Position numbers and translations under genes: made by a program. The notes under the pieces are model-generated. The model made no database searches and had not been told where the DNA came from. It saw nothing but the letters and a program-made list of their open reading frames with translations. From Flammeovirgaceae bacterium (GTDB lineage: Bacteria; Bacteroidota; Bacteroidia; Cytophagales; Cyclobacteriaceae), in NCBI GenBank assembly GCA_947457025.1, contig CANGUI010000115.1, positions 1 to 6,337 on the forward strand: DNA of 6,337 nucleotides, read 5' to 3'. Of this stretch, positions 1-6,213 are shown piece by piece. Every line of letters begins with the position of its first letter. Position 1 is the first letter of the stretch.

Positions 1-1505
1 GCCGTGTTAGAGATTCGAACTTCATCAAGAATACCTTTCCAGAGTTCAACTCCATTCGTTCTTCCGATTTCATAATTGGCAGTGCCAAAATTCGGTGCCG
101 AGGGTAAATCCGAACCTCCGGGGCTGCCATTCCAAAAGATCTGGCGGGTTGTACCATTATAGCGGGCCAGTGCATGGCCCCAGGTTCCTGCGGAATAGTA
201 GGGGCCATTGTCGTAAAGATCATTTCCCCACCAGTAGTTAAAAAAGCCTCGCCCGGTTCCTTCATTATTACCCCGTAGGGCATTCGCCTGATTGCCCGAA
301 CCATAGTTTCCATATCCGATGATCCCTCTTCTGTTTCCCGTATCGTCAATGTTGATCAATGCCTGAAGAGTATATGCTGTATTTCCGGCTGGCGGAGTTC
401 CACTGATGGCTACATAACCGGATCCTCCAAAGTATAATCCTCTTCCAATCTGCCCGCTTGTCGTCCATGTGGGCAGCGTACTTCCTGCGAGTGTGCCCGT
501 CATGTTGTTTTTTGAGTCGCGCGTAATGGTGCCCGAACCTTCGCTGAAATGCCATACGCTGTTGTAGTTGGCGTCCCACACATTGTTTTTATCAGACCCA
601 TCTGTATCGCCAGCTTTTCCATAGTACACATAGATTGTAGTGCCCGCTGCGCTGGAGATGGTAGGCACTTTCACCCAGTACCGTCCGGTGGCCAGGCCAC
701 CCGCTATCGACATGGATTCTTTCTCAAATTTGAGCAAGGTGGCGCCATCGGATGCGGTGAAACGGATGTCGGTATGGTTGGTAACATCCTGCAGTCGACT
801 ACCGATGGATGCATCATTATTGAGGGCTACCAGAAGCGGAAAGTCTGATAGATTAGCATCGACAAACGTATTGGTGATGGTGATTGCTTTTCGGTACGCA
901 TAGCCCGACAGCCAGGCCGAGGGGCCGAACTGCCGGATGATGCTCCCGGCCGTAACAATCTGAGGCTGATTGCCCGCTGTTGCCTGGCTGAGGTGTTTGG
1001 CATTGCCACTCTGGTCGTACCAGATGTTCACAAAGCCATTACTGCTGCCGACAAACGTTTTCAGGGCTGCGGTGTCCAGATCACCGGCCGGAGTAAAGCC
1101 GATGTCCTGGGTGGCATTATCGCTGCTTCTGCGCACCCGGACGGCCGCGCCACTGTAGCTGCAATACACGCGCCTGAGGCTGTAGGCTACATTGGCGGTG
1201 GTGGTAATTGCATTGAGTGGCCCCGTGCCGATCACAAAACTTTTCAGCGCTACTGTATCTAAATCTCCGCACGATGTCTGACCAATCTGCAGCGTGGCAT
1301 TATCACACCGCCTGCGCACCTGCACCAGTGGACCAGTATAACCGGGTACGGTTCTGCGCAGTGAATAGTGGGCAGCGCCCTGGTACTGCACCTGCGGGTA
1401 AGTATCGGTGAGAAAAAGACCGCACGCTAAAAGCACGATCAGCAGCCGTTTTTTTGACGTAGACTTCGAGTAAGGAACAGGAATTGCAGTACTGGGCTTG
1501 GTCAA
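1..1505 (-). CDS. Exported DUF2341/LamG-domain surface protein with two N-terminal arabinofuranosidase-like modules (3' end off window)
   Basis: The minus frame is open from upstream of 1505 to the left edge, so the C-terminus is missing. From a TTG at 1505 the residues read: KKR at 18-20, a hydrophobic core at 21-32 (signal peptide; LLAC at 25-28 could be a lipobox, but hydrophobic residues continue after it), two related modules starting YSLRR at 47 and 108, and a WYDQSGN motif at 162-168. DUF2341 starts at about 202 (YAYRKAITI) and carries a YVYYG motif. A LamG/concanavalin-A-like fold starts at about 318 (VWHFSEGSG) and ends in the typical LDEVRIS at 493-499. Such proteins are usually exported, often by type IX secretion, and may bind glycans; any sorting domain lies outside the window. 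No ATG exists in frame downstream of the preceding terminator, so the start is uncertain (TTG 1505 preferred; CTG 1445 or GTG 1436 would cut the signal). Frame and domains are certain; start and function are not. Confidence 0.85.
   Translation of the reverse strand, partial: MTKPSTAIPVPYSKSTSKKRLLIVLLACGLFLTDTYPQVQYQGAAHYSLRRTVPGYTGPLVQVRRRCDNATLQIGQTSCGDLDTVALKSFVIGTGPLNAITTTANVAYSLRRVYCSYSGAAVRVRRSSDNATQDIGFTPAGDLDTAALKTFVGSSNGFVNIWYDQSGNAKHLSQATAGNQPQIVTAGSIIRQFGPSAWLSGYAYRKAITITNTFVDANLSDFPLLVALNNDASIGSRLQDVTNHTDIRFTASDGATLLKFEKESMSIAGGLATGRYWVKVPTISSAAGTTIYVYYGKAGDTDGSDKNNVWDANYNSVWHFSEGSGTITRDSKNNMTGTLAGSTLPTWTTSGQIGRGLYFGGSGYVAISGTPPAGNTAYTLQALINIDDTGNRRGIIGYGNYGSGNQANALRGNNEGTGRGFFNYWWGNDLYDNGPYYSAGTWGHALARYNGTTRQIFWNGSPGGSDLPSAPNFGTANYEIGRTNGVELWKGILDEVRISNT
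1050..1367 (-). repeat. Two tandem protein modules encoded in the surface-protein gene
   Basis: Two 45-residue stretches, encoded at 1367-1233 and 1184-1050, align without gaps and share 28 of 45 residues by hand count. Shared anchors are YSLRR, a Y-x-G turn, VxVRR, DNAT, IG, GDLDT, ALK and FV. They resemble the start of the module often annotated as alpha-L-arabinofuranosidase B catalytic-like (GH54 family fold) in Bacteroidota. Only the second copy continues into the usual WYDQSGN tail. The first stops after FV and runs straight into the lead of the second, so it is a truncated or partial duplicate. No claim of enzyme activity is made. Confidence 0.8.
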
Positions 1506-1771
1506 AGGCGTAAAACAAACGCTAACGAAAAGAACCTGAAATACCCTTGTAATGCGCCCGAAGCAGGATGCCAAGAAAAGTGGACAAAGAAAAACCCTCC
1601 ATGGGCGGAGGTATTTAAAAAAAATACTCTTAACACTAACGCGTGAAAAGTGGTCACTCCCATTTGAATTGGGGCTACCAGTTGGATACTTCACAATTAC
1701 TTGATTTTTCCTTCGATTACAAAAATATGGAATTCCACGCAACCAAAACTCCACGTAGAACTGAATGTCGC
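1506..1771. other. Intergenic spacer between diheme cytochrome and surface-protein genes
   Basis: This spacer of 266 bases holds the terminator at 1585-1611 and presumably the promoter of the surface-protein gene. On the minus strand there is TTAGCGTTTG just before the proposed TTG start, which resembles TAnnTTTG with one extra base between its halves; this is too weak to call a promoter. The minus frame of the surface protein happens to be open back through here, but the peptide is featureless and has no ATG. I see no RNA gene or other ORF. Confidence 0.5.
1585..1611 (-). terminator. Rho-independent terminator of the beta-helix/diheme cytochrome operon
   Basis: Read on the minus strand, CCTCCG-CCCA-TGGAGG forms a stem of five Watson-Crick pairs plus one G-T pair with a 4-base loop. 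It is followed at once by GTTTTTCTTT. It lies about 160 bases after the cytochrome stop codon and before the surface-protein start, so it should end the operon transcript. The plus strand lacks a T tract after the hairpin, so it looks one-directional. Confidence 0.65.
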
Positions 1772-2827
1772 TTACTTGAGATTGGCAATCCACTTCCGCA
1801 CTAACTCCACCCCCTCATCATGTACGACACTGCGGCCCACCTCGGGCATCATAATGCCGGGGTGGGTCGATTCGATGCGATATTGCAAAATGGATTGATC
1901 GGGCTGGCCGGGTACGATGCTGTATAACCGCCCGCCCGAACCTTTGCCTGCGGCCACAGGCGCTTTGCCTATGCCGAGTTTGGCGCGATCGGTAACGCTG
2001 GCGAGCAAATGCAGCCCGCTGGTTTTGCCGGGGCCATCGGGCCGGTGGCAGTGCGCGCAGTTGATCTCCAGCCACGCGCGGGCGCGCGCTTCGGCGGGTT
2101 CCCGCATATCTTCGTAGGCGGCCAGCCGTGGAAGGTCTTGCCCGGCCGGAAGATCAATCAGACCGCGATCCTGCCATTCGATCAGTTGAGATCGGATTTT
2201 TCCCCGGGCCACATGATTAAGCTGTCGGACACTGGGCCCGATGGGCACCACTTTGTTGCCTCGCAGGTGGCATCCCCTGCACTGGTTGGCATTTGGGATG
2301 GAATAATCTACGTGGCGAACCACTCCATCCTGATGCGTCCATGTAACGGGCACGGTTCTACCGGCTACATCAAGATACGCCTCAGTTTGTTCTTCATTCC
2401 AGATGTAGGGCAGTGCCTGCCATTCCCCCTTTTCAAAAATCAACAACCGGGTTTCCAAAATTCTGCGTTCTCCATCCGGTTTACGAAAGTCGGCCGGATA
2501 GTAGAAATTCTTGATCAAGACAGACCCCTCAGGAAAGTCCAGCACTTCGGTATCATGATAACCCACCTTGCTCCCTCGCGGAATTTTTACAAATCGCTGT
2601 TTGAATGCGTAATCGGAAAACAGGGGCGAGTTCAACTCATAGGCCCACACCCCATCAGCTGGTTCAAGGTTATGCAAGGGGCCAACAAAAAATCCATAAG
2701 CCGATAGTGCAGGTAAACCCAGAGACGAGAGGTCAGCAGGCGTTATATCCACCACTTCCACCTCGCGGACTTGCCGTTGGCAGGCCGCCAGCGCCAGCAC
2801 GGCGATTGCAATACTCGCCACTCTCAT
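1772..2827 (-). CDS. SO2930/HNE_0200-family diheme c-type cytochrome, lipoprotein
   Basis: This 351-residue protein has two CXXCH haem c attachment motifs, CRGCH at 183-187 and CAHCH at 257-261. The second lies in a cytochrome-c-like C-terminal segment with HPGIMMPEVGR at 322-332, whose Met could be an axial ligand (inference). The N-terminus has a short hydrophobic stretch and the lipobox LAAC with Cys16, so it should be a periplasm-facing lipoprotein. The region before the first haem motif (GFFVGPLHNLEP, then YELNSPLFSDYA) matches the family known as TIGR03806. That family typically sits next to the beta-helix family encoded just upstream; the role of the pair is not established. I chose the ATG at 2827 because it forms an ATGA overlap with the upstream stop and leaves a compact signal peptide. 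An ATG at 2851 (eight residues longer) is the alternative. Expression needs the cytochrome c maturation machinery, not seen here. Confidence 0.92.
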   Translation of the reverse strand: MRVASIAIAVLALAACQRQVREVEVVDITPADLSSLGLPALSAYGFFVGPLHNLEPADGVWAYELNSPLFSDYAFKQRFVKIPRGSKVGYHDTEVLDFPEGSVLIKNFYYPADFRKPDGERRILETRLLIFEKGEWQALPYIWNEEQTEAYLDVAGRTVPVTWTHQDGVVRHVDYSIPNANQCRGCHLRGNKVVPIGPSVRQLNHVARGKIRSQLIEWQDRGLIDLPAGQDLPRLAAYEDMREPAEARARAWLEINCAHCHRPDGPGKTSGLHLLASVTDRAKLGIGKAPVAAGKGSGGRLYSIVPGQPDQSILQYRIESTHPGIMMPEVGRSVVHDEGVELVRKWIANLK

Positions 2828-4071
2828 CGCTGCGCTTGTCCACCGGGACATTTAAATGCCGTTACATCTTTCGACAGGTTCTTGAAGTCGTTGGCGGCAT
2901 CCAGGTTGATGAAGGTGATGTCGCCATTGTCGTGGATGCAGATCATCCGTTCCGTCTGTCGGGGGTCGGGGATGCCGTCAAACACCACATCCGGCGGCTG
3001 CATGAAAGATTTGGTTATGAGCAGTTGACCGATGTCGCTGCGCACGGTTGGAAACCAGTGGCTGTTTTTGAACTGGTTATGGTGTATGCGCACATCGTAA
3101 GGGAAAGCGTTGTAGAGGCTGTCTTCCCGGAACTGGTTGTTCACGGTTTGCACCCCCCCGATGGCGTGAGGTTGTTCTTCCACGCCCTCGTTAATGGCAG
3201 CCACAAGTTCATAGCTGACGATGGCAATGCCCACACTCCGGTTGTTTTCAATTTTGTTGTTGCGCACTTCGATGTTGTGGGTAGCAAGGATCATCATGCC
3301 GGATCCGGGCGGGATGCTGGCCACCACATTGCCTTTTTGTGCATAGTTGATCTGGTTGTTGTCGTGAAGGTAGTTGTCGTACACCCGGGTTGTATGCCCA
3401 TATTGCGTCAGGCCGGGCAGATCAAATACCAGCAGGCCGCCGGTGTTTTCCCAGGCTTCGTTTCCGTAAATCTCTACATAGCGTGAGTTTTCAGCTTCGA
3501 TCCCGGCTACGTTCCAGTAGGCTTTGTTGTTGCGAATCACAACGCTGTCGGACTGTCCTACATAAATGCCCGCATCCGAACTGCCCATCGCGATGCATTG
3601 TTCAATCAGCACCTGCTTGCACAAAACCGGGTAAAGGGCATAGGCTCCGTTTTCCGTCTGCGGTCCTGCCGTCCAGACCGAGCGGATTCTCCGCAGCGTA
3701 ATGCCGCGGGTATCGTTCACTTTCAGGTTATCGCCCTTCGCATCTTCCAGTGAGAAATCCTCCAGCACGATGTTCACACCATTGCTTACCTGCAAACCTT
3801 GTGCTCCTTCGGTTTGTGCATGCCAGGAGAGGATCGTCTTGTCGATGCCCTGGCCGCGCACGGTGATATTTTTCTTGCCATCGAGGGTAAGGCTGCGGGT
3901 GAACTGGTAATGACCTGCCGGCAGCTCAATGGTGTCGCCATCTGCTGCAGTGATGAATTGGGTTTGAAGCGATTTTTCAATGCTCTTCCAGGAAATATCG
4001 TCTTGTGTGGCAGAGCAACTCAGAAGGAATAATGCGGCCAGGAGGATGACTAAACCGGTGAGTGGCTTCAT
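2824..4071 (-). CDS. Parallel beta-helix repeat lipoprotein (TIGR03805-like), partner of the diheme cytochrome
   Basis: This 415-residue protein starts with a lipoprotein signal, lipobox LLSC and Cys19. The DGDTIELPAGHYQF segment at 45-58 is the usual entry of pectate-lyase-like right-handed beta-helices. It is followed by Asn-rich turns such as VVIRNNKAYWN (177-187), VEIYGNEAWEN (199-209) and IEVRNNKIENN (267-277). The C-terminus has two cysteines, ICIHDNGDITF (377-387) and FKC (406-408), which could form a disulfide. The overall layout matches TIGR03805, whose members pair with TIGR03806. No lyase catalytic residues can be assigned from sequence alone, so it may be a carbohydrate-binding or structural partner rather than an enzyme. 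The ATG at 4071 is preferred over a TTG two codons upstream. Its stop overlaps the cytochrome ATG, implying translational coupling. Confidence 0.92.
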   Translation of the reverse strand: MKPLTGLVILLAALFLLSCSATQDDISWKSIEKSLQTQFITAADGDTIELPAGHYQFTRSLTLDGKKNITVRGQGIDKTILSWHAQTEGAQGLQVSNGVNIVLEDFSLEDAKGDNLKVNDTRGITLRRIRSVWTAGPQTENGAYALYPVLCKQVLIEQCIAMGSSDAGIYVGQSDSVVIRNNKAYWNVAGIEAENSRYVEIYGNEAWENTGGLLVFDLPGLTQYGHTTRVYDNYLHDNNQINYAQKGNVVASIPPGSGMMILATHNIEVRNNKIENNRSVGIAIVSYELVAAINEGVEEQPHAIGGVQTVNNQFREDSLYNAFPYDVRIHHNQFKNSHWFPTVRSDIGQLLITKSFMQPPDVVFDGIPDPRQTERMICIHDNGDITFINLDAANDFKNLSKDVTAFKCPGGQAQR

Positions 4072-4381
4072 AATCAAAGGTAAGCATTTTCCATTTTCGG
4101 TTGAACTCCGCGTCGGGGAAAATAATCCTGAAAATCGCCGTGGAAGAGGTGGCCGTGTTAAACCTTTTTTGACTTTATCAACGATTTTCAGCGGATCCTG
4201 GAATTGTCGGGATTGGATGTTTGGATCTAGATGGCTGAACTGGAGTTTGATAACCGATTTTCCCCGAACGGCATGGCTCCCGGAATGATCCGAGATGCTG
4301 GCGACTTATGAAGAAATGGGGTAGCCATTGAACGGTGATGCCGGTATACGCGGAATGTTAAAATCCTGTAACTTCGTTGTG
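4072..4381. other. Divergent intergenic region with nested inverted repeats
   Basis: This 310-base spacer separates the minus-strand operon from the plus-strand acetyltransferase. It contains two exact 10-base inverted repeats. CGGGGAAAAT at 4114-4123 pairs with ATTTTCCCCG at 4257-4266. CTGAAAATCG at 4128-4137 pairs with CGATTTTCAG at 4182-4191. The second pair lies inside the first. A weak TAACTTCG at 4369-4376, one mismatch from the -7 consensus, lies just before the GNAT start. No convincing gene is present. Confidence 0.5.
4075..4105 (-). promoter_or_regulatory. Candidate Bacteroidota-type promoter of the beta-helix/diheme operon
   Basis: On the minus strand TACCTTTG (4082-4075) is an exact match to the -7 consensus TAnnTTTG. 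A TTC at 4105-4103, one base off the -33 TTG, precedes it with a 20-base spacer. The -7 element ends only three bases before the ATG at 4071, so the transcript would start at or very near the start codon. It may be a chance match. Confidence 0.4.
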
Positions 4382-4900
4382 ATGGAAACTCAACTCAAGA
4401 AAGCCACGCCCGCAGATGCTGCGGCCATCAATCACCTGGTAAACTCGGCCTACCGGGGCGATGCCTCGCGCCAGGGCTGGACCACTGAAGCCGACTTGCT
4501 GGATGGCACCCGCATCGATGAAGCGGCCATCTGCGATTTGATTGCCCGCCCCGACACCACCGTGCTCACCTATTGGGAGGAGGACTCGTTGCTGGGCTGT
4601 GTAGAACTGCGTGCCTCCGAAAACAAACTTTACCTCGGCATGTTGAGTGTTAAGCCCGACACGCAGGGCAAAGGCATCGGCAAAAAATTGCTGGCCGCAG
4701 CCGAAGTCTATGCCCGGTCGCGGAATGTTCCCATTATTTTTATGACCGTAATTTCGGTGCGGGATGAACTCATCGCCTGGTATGTGCGCCACGGGTACCG
4801 GCTTACCGGTGAACGCAAGCCGTTTATAATGCCGGACGAGCGCTGGGGCATACCGAAAAAGCAACTGGAGTTTGTGGTGTTGGCGAAAACGATGGAGTAA
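4382..4900 (+). CDS. GNAT-family N-acetyltransferase
   Basis: This 172-residue cytoplasmic protein should transfer an acetyl group from acetyl-CoA to an amine; the substrate is unknown. The N-terminus, LKKATPADAAAINHLVNSAYRG, is the usual first strand and helix of the fold (quoted in part: ATPADAAAINHLV at 8-20). Motif A is seen as LSVKPDTQGKGIGKKLL at 88-104, with QGKGIG as the acetyl-CoA pyrophosphate loop. Motif B follows as AWYVRHGYRLTGER at 132-145, where Tyr134 or Tyr139 may act as general acid. The ATG at 4382 is chosen because the domain begins at once; an ATG at 4328 would add 18 residues with no family match. Codon use is GC-rich (40 of 60 bases at 4441-4500), like the cytochrome operon and unlike the next gene. 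It stands alone, divergent from the operon, with repeat copy A after its stop. Confidence 0.92.
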   Translation: METQLKKATPADAAAINHLVNSAYRGDASRQGWTTEADLLDGTRIDEAAICDLIARPDTTVLTYWEEDSLLGCVELRASENKLYLGMLSVKPDTQGKGIGKKLLAAAEVYARSRNVPIIFMTVISVRDELIAWYVRHGYRLTGERKPFIMPDERWGIPKKQLEFVVLAKTME

Positions 4901-4972
4901 CTGGAATTTGTGCCAAAAACCGCTTCTGTGGGTCATTTTATTTTTCTTACCTCATCTCCAAAATACCTTCCG

Positions 4973-5084
4973 GGATTTTCCGGCAGCTTTGGCCGTTCGG
5001 CTGCGTTCAATCTTTTACCCCATCTCCCTCCGGGTATGGCTTCAAAATTCGCCTTGCATAGCGCCTAAATACTTCGCAATTCCT
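4973..5084 (+). repeat. 112-bp intergenic repeat, copy A
   Basis: This stretch aligns without gaps to 6076-6187, in the same orientation. By hand count about 89 of 112 positions agree (79%). The best-kept blocks are GGATTTTCCG, GCCGTTCGGCTGC, TTTTACCCC, TATGGCTTCA (TGTGGCTTCA in copy B) and CGCCTTGCATA. The arms TACCC and GGGTA could pair; in copy B the second arm reads GGGTG, which keeps pairing by a G-U pair. It lies between the GNAT gene and the hydrolase gene. The spacer 4901-5211 otherwise holds only the hydrolase leader, with an A-rich stretch (CAAAAAAG) directly before its ATG and no clear promoter or terminator. Confidence 0.85.
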
Positions 5085-5211
5085 TTAATTGCTGTTTTTG
5101 AGCTGAGTTCTCCTATTCCTCGTCAAGCGCCAACGCGGGGGTAAAAAGATTTCCAGGCGTGAGTAAACCAACGACTATAAACAGGATCAAACAGGTTAAC
5201 AATCAAAAAAG

Positions 5212-6051
5212 ATGAGACAATTGATACTGGCAGCGACATTATTAATCGCTTGCGACAATGACAGCGCACCTGTAGAATCTGCAGCCTATAGAATGACCAA
5301 GCGGATTACCTATAACAACGTGAATGTTGATGTGATCATCGATAAACCTGCCATCAGCAACCCGGACGTGCTGATCGTATTTCATGGAACAATTCAAAGT
5401 GATACGGAAGTAATGACCGCAGCAAATAAAGCTCTCGATGAATTCAAAAATATCCTGAGTCGAAAGGATATGATGCTGGTCAGCGTGGCTCATCCCCAGG
5501 AGAATATTCTTTTTGGCGATAATATTATGCAGGCAGAGACGGCCTTGCTCTGGGTTAAAAACAAATCAAATGAAGAGTTGGGGATTACGATCGGTAAAAT
5601 CTTTCTTGCCGGTCATTCGCAAGGAGGCTATCTGGTTACGCGACTCAATACCCTGTATCAAACAAACGGAGTCATTGCTAGCGCACCCGGACCGCTTAAT
5701 CTTGTTTACCGATGCAACCTGGAGGAAAACGGGGAAGTACAGCCCAGCGCTCCCTGCTTCAGATTAAAGAATGCCTATGGTTTGGCTTCAACTAACCCCG
5801 GTGCCTATTTCGAAAGGTCATTGTTGAATTTTACAAAAGGATTTAAATCCGACATCTTGTTTGTTCAAGGGTTAAACGACTCCCCCATCCAATTGTATTC
5901 CTGGCCGGCTTTCAAACAAGCGATCATGAGTTGTACCAATTGCCAGAAAAGTCAGTTTGTTGAAATTGCTGGCGGTCATAATGTACTTTTTGATCCCTCC
6001 TCGAATTCACTGGCCAAATCCGAATTCAATAATTTTATCACTAGCCATTAG
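5212..6051 (+). CDS. Alpha/beta-hydrolase-fold lipoprotein (putative esterase/lipase)
   Basis: This 279-residue protein begins with a short signal and the lipobox LIAC with Cys14, followed by acidic DNDS, so it should be an envelope lipoprotein and possibly surface-exposed. The fold signature is complete: FHGT at 57-60 (oxyanion-hole region), the nucleophile elbow GHSQGG at 134-139 with Ser136, a likely acid Asp223 in QGLND, and a likely base His256 in GGHNVLF. Cys168 and Cys182, and a C-x-x-C at 241-244, could form disulfides, which fits export. The substrate cannot be told; esterase, lipase or peptidase activity are all possible. Base composition differs from its neighbours: 23 of 60 bases are G or C at 5401-5460 and 19 of 60 at 5821-5880. 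Together with the flanking repeats this suggests separate origin. The start is clear because it gives the signal peptide and has an A-rich leader. Confidence 0.85.
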   Translation: MRQLILAATLLIACDNDSAPVESAAYRMTKRITYNNVNVDVIIDKPAISNPDVLIVFHGTIQSDTEVMTAANKALDEFKNILSRKDMMLVSVAHPQENILFGDNIMQAETALLWVKNKSNEELGITIGKIFLAGHSQGGYLVTRLNTLYQTNGVIASAPGPLNLVYRCNLEENGEVQPSAPCFRLKNAYGLASTNPGAYFERSLLNFTKGFKSDILFVQGLNDSPIQLYSWPAFKQAIMSCTNCQKSQFVEIAGGHNVLFDPSSNSLAKSEFNNFITSH

Positions 6052-6075
6052 GATTCATTTCAATAAAACCTGGCA

Positions 6076-6187
6076 GGATTTTCCGAGGGCTTTTGCCGTT
6101 CGGCTGCATGAGATTTTTTACCCCGACTCCCTTTGGGTGTGGCTTCAGAATCCGCCTTGCATAAGGCCCAGATATTTTGAAATTCCT
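6076..6187 (+). repeat. 112-bp intergenic repeat, copy B
   Basis: This is the direct-repeat partner of 4973-5084, with no gaps and about 79% identity by hand count. It lies in the spacer between the hydrolase stop and the convergent carboxypeptidase stop, starting 24 bases after the hydrolase. It contains GCCTTGCATAAGGC, a perfect 5-bp hairpin that copy A has lost or never had, and the ACCC/GGGT arms. It could serve as a bidirectional transcript end, but there is no classical stem followed by a T tract. Confidence 0.85.
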
Positions 6188-6213
6188 CCAAAAAACTACC
6201 TTTTAGATGGCTT

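Noticed and set aside
1303..1518. Minus-strand open frame from a TTG at 1518 as the N-terminus of the surface protein via frameshift
   Set aside because: Its peptide has no signal-like features, while the other frame gives a KKR plus hydrophobic core directly continuous with the domains.
2009..2707. Plus-strand open frame of 232 codons
   Set aside because: It is an antisense shadow of the GC-rich diheme cytochrome gene, with no recognisable motif.
2605..3486. Plus-strand open frame of 293 codons
   Set aside because: It lies antisense across the beta-helix and cytochrome genes, which have clear domains, lipoboxes and haem motifs; its own peptide shows no domain or signal.
4369..4376. TAACTTCG as a promoter for the GNAT gene
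   Set aside because: It has one mismatch to TAnnTTTG and no TTG element at the expected distance upstream, so it is too weak to list.
4358..4936. Minus-strand open frame of 192 codons
   Set aside because: It is antisense to the GNAT gene, whose motif A and motif B are clear; the minus peptide is unstructured His/Gly-rich sequence.
4872..5144. Plus-strand open frame of 90 codons containing repeat copy A
   Set aside because: Its first part overlaps the end of the GNAT gene in another frame and has no counterpart in the matching frame around copy B; kept only as a finding about the shared part.
6190..6213. CTA/TAG arms with a T run after the carboxypeptidase stop as a terminator
   Set aside because: The stem is only three A-T-rich pairs, which is not a credible terminator.
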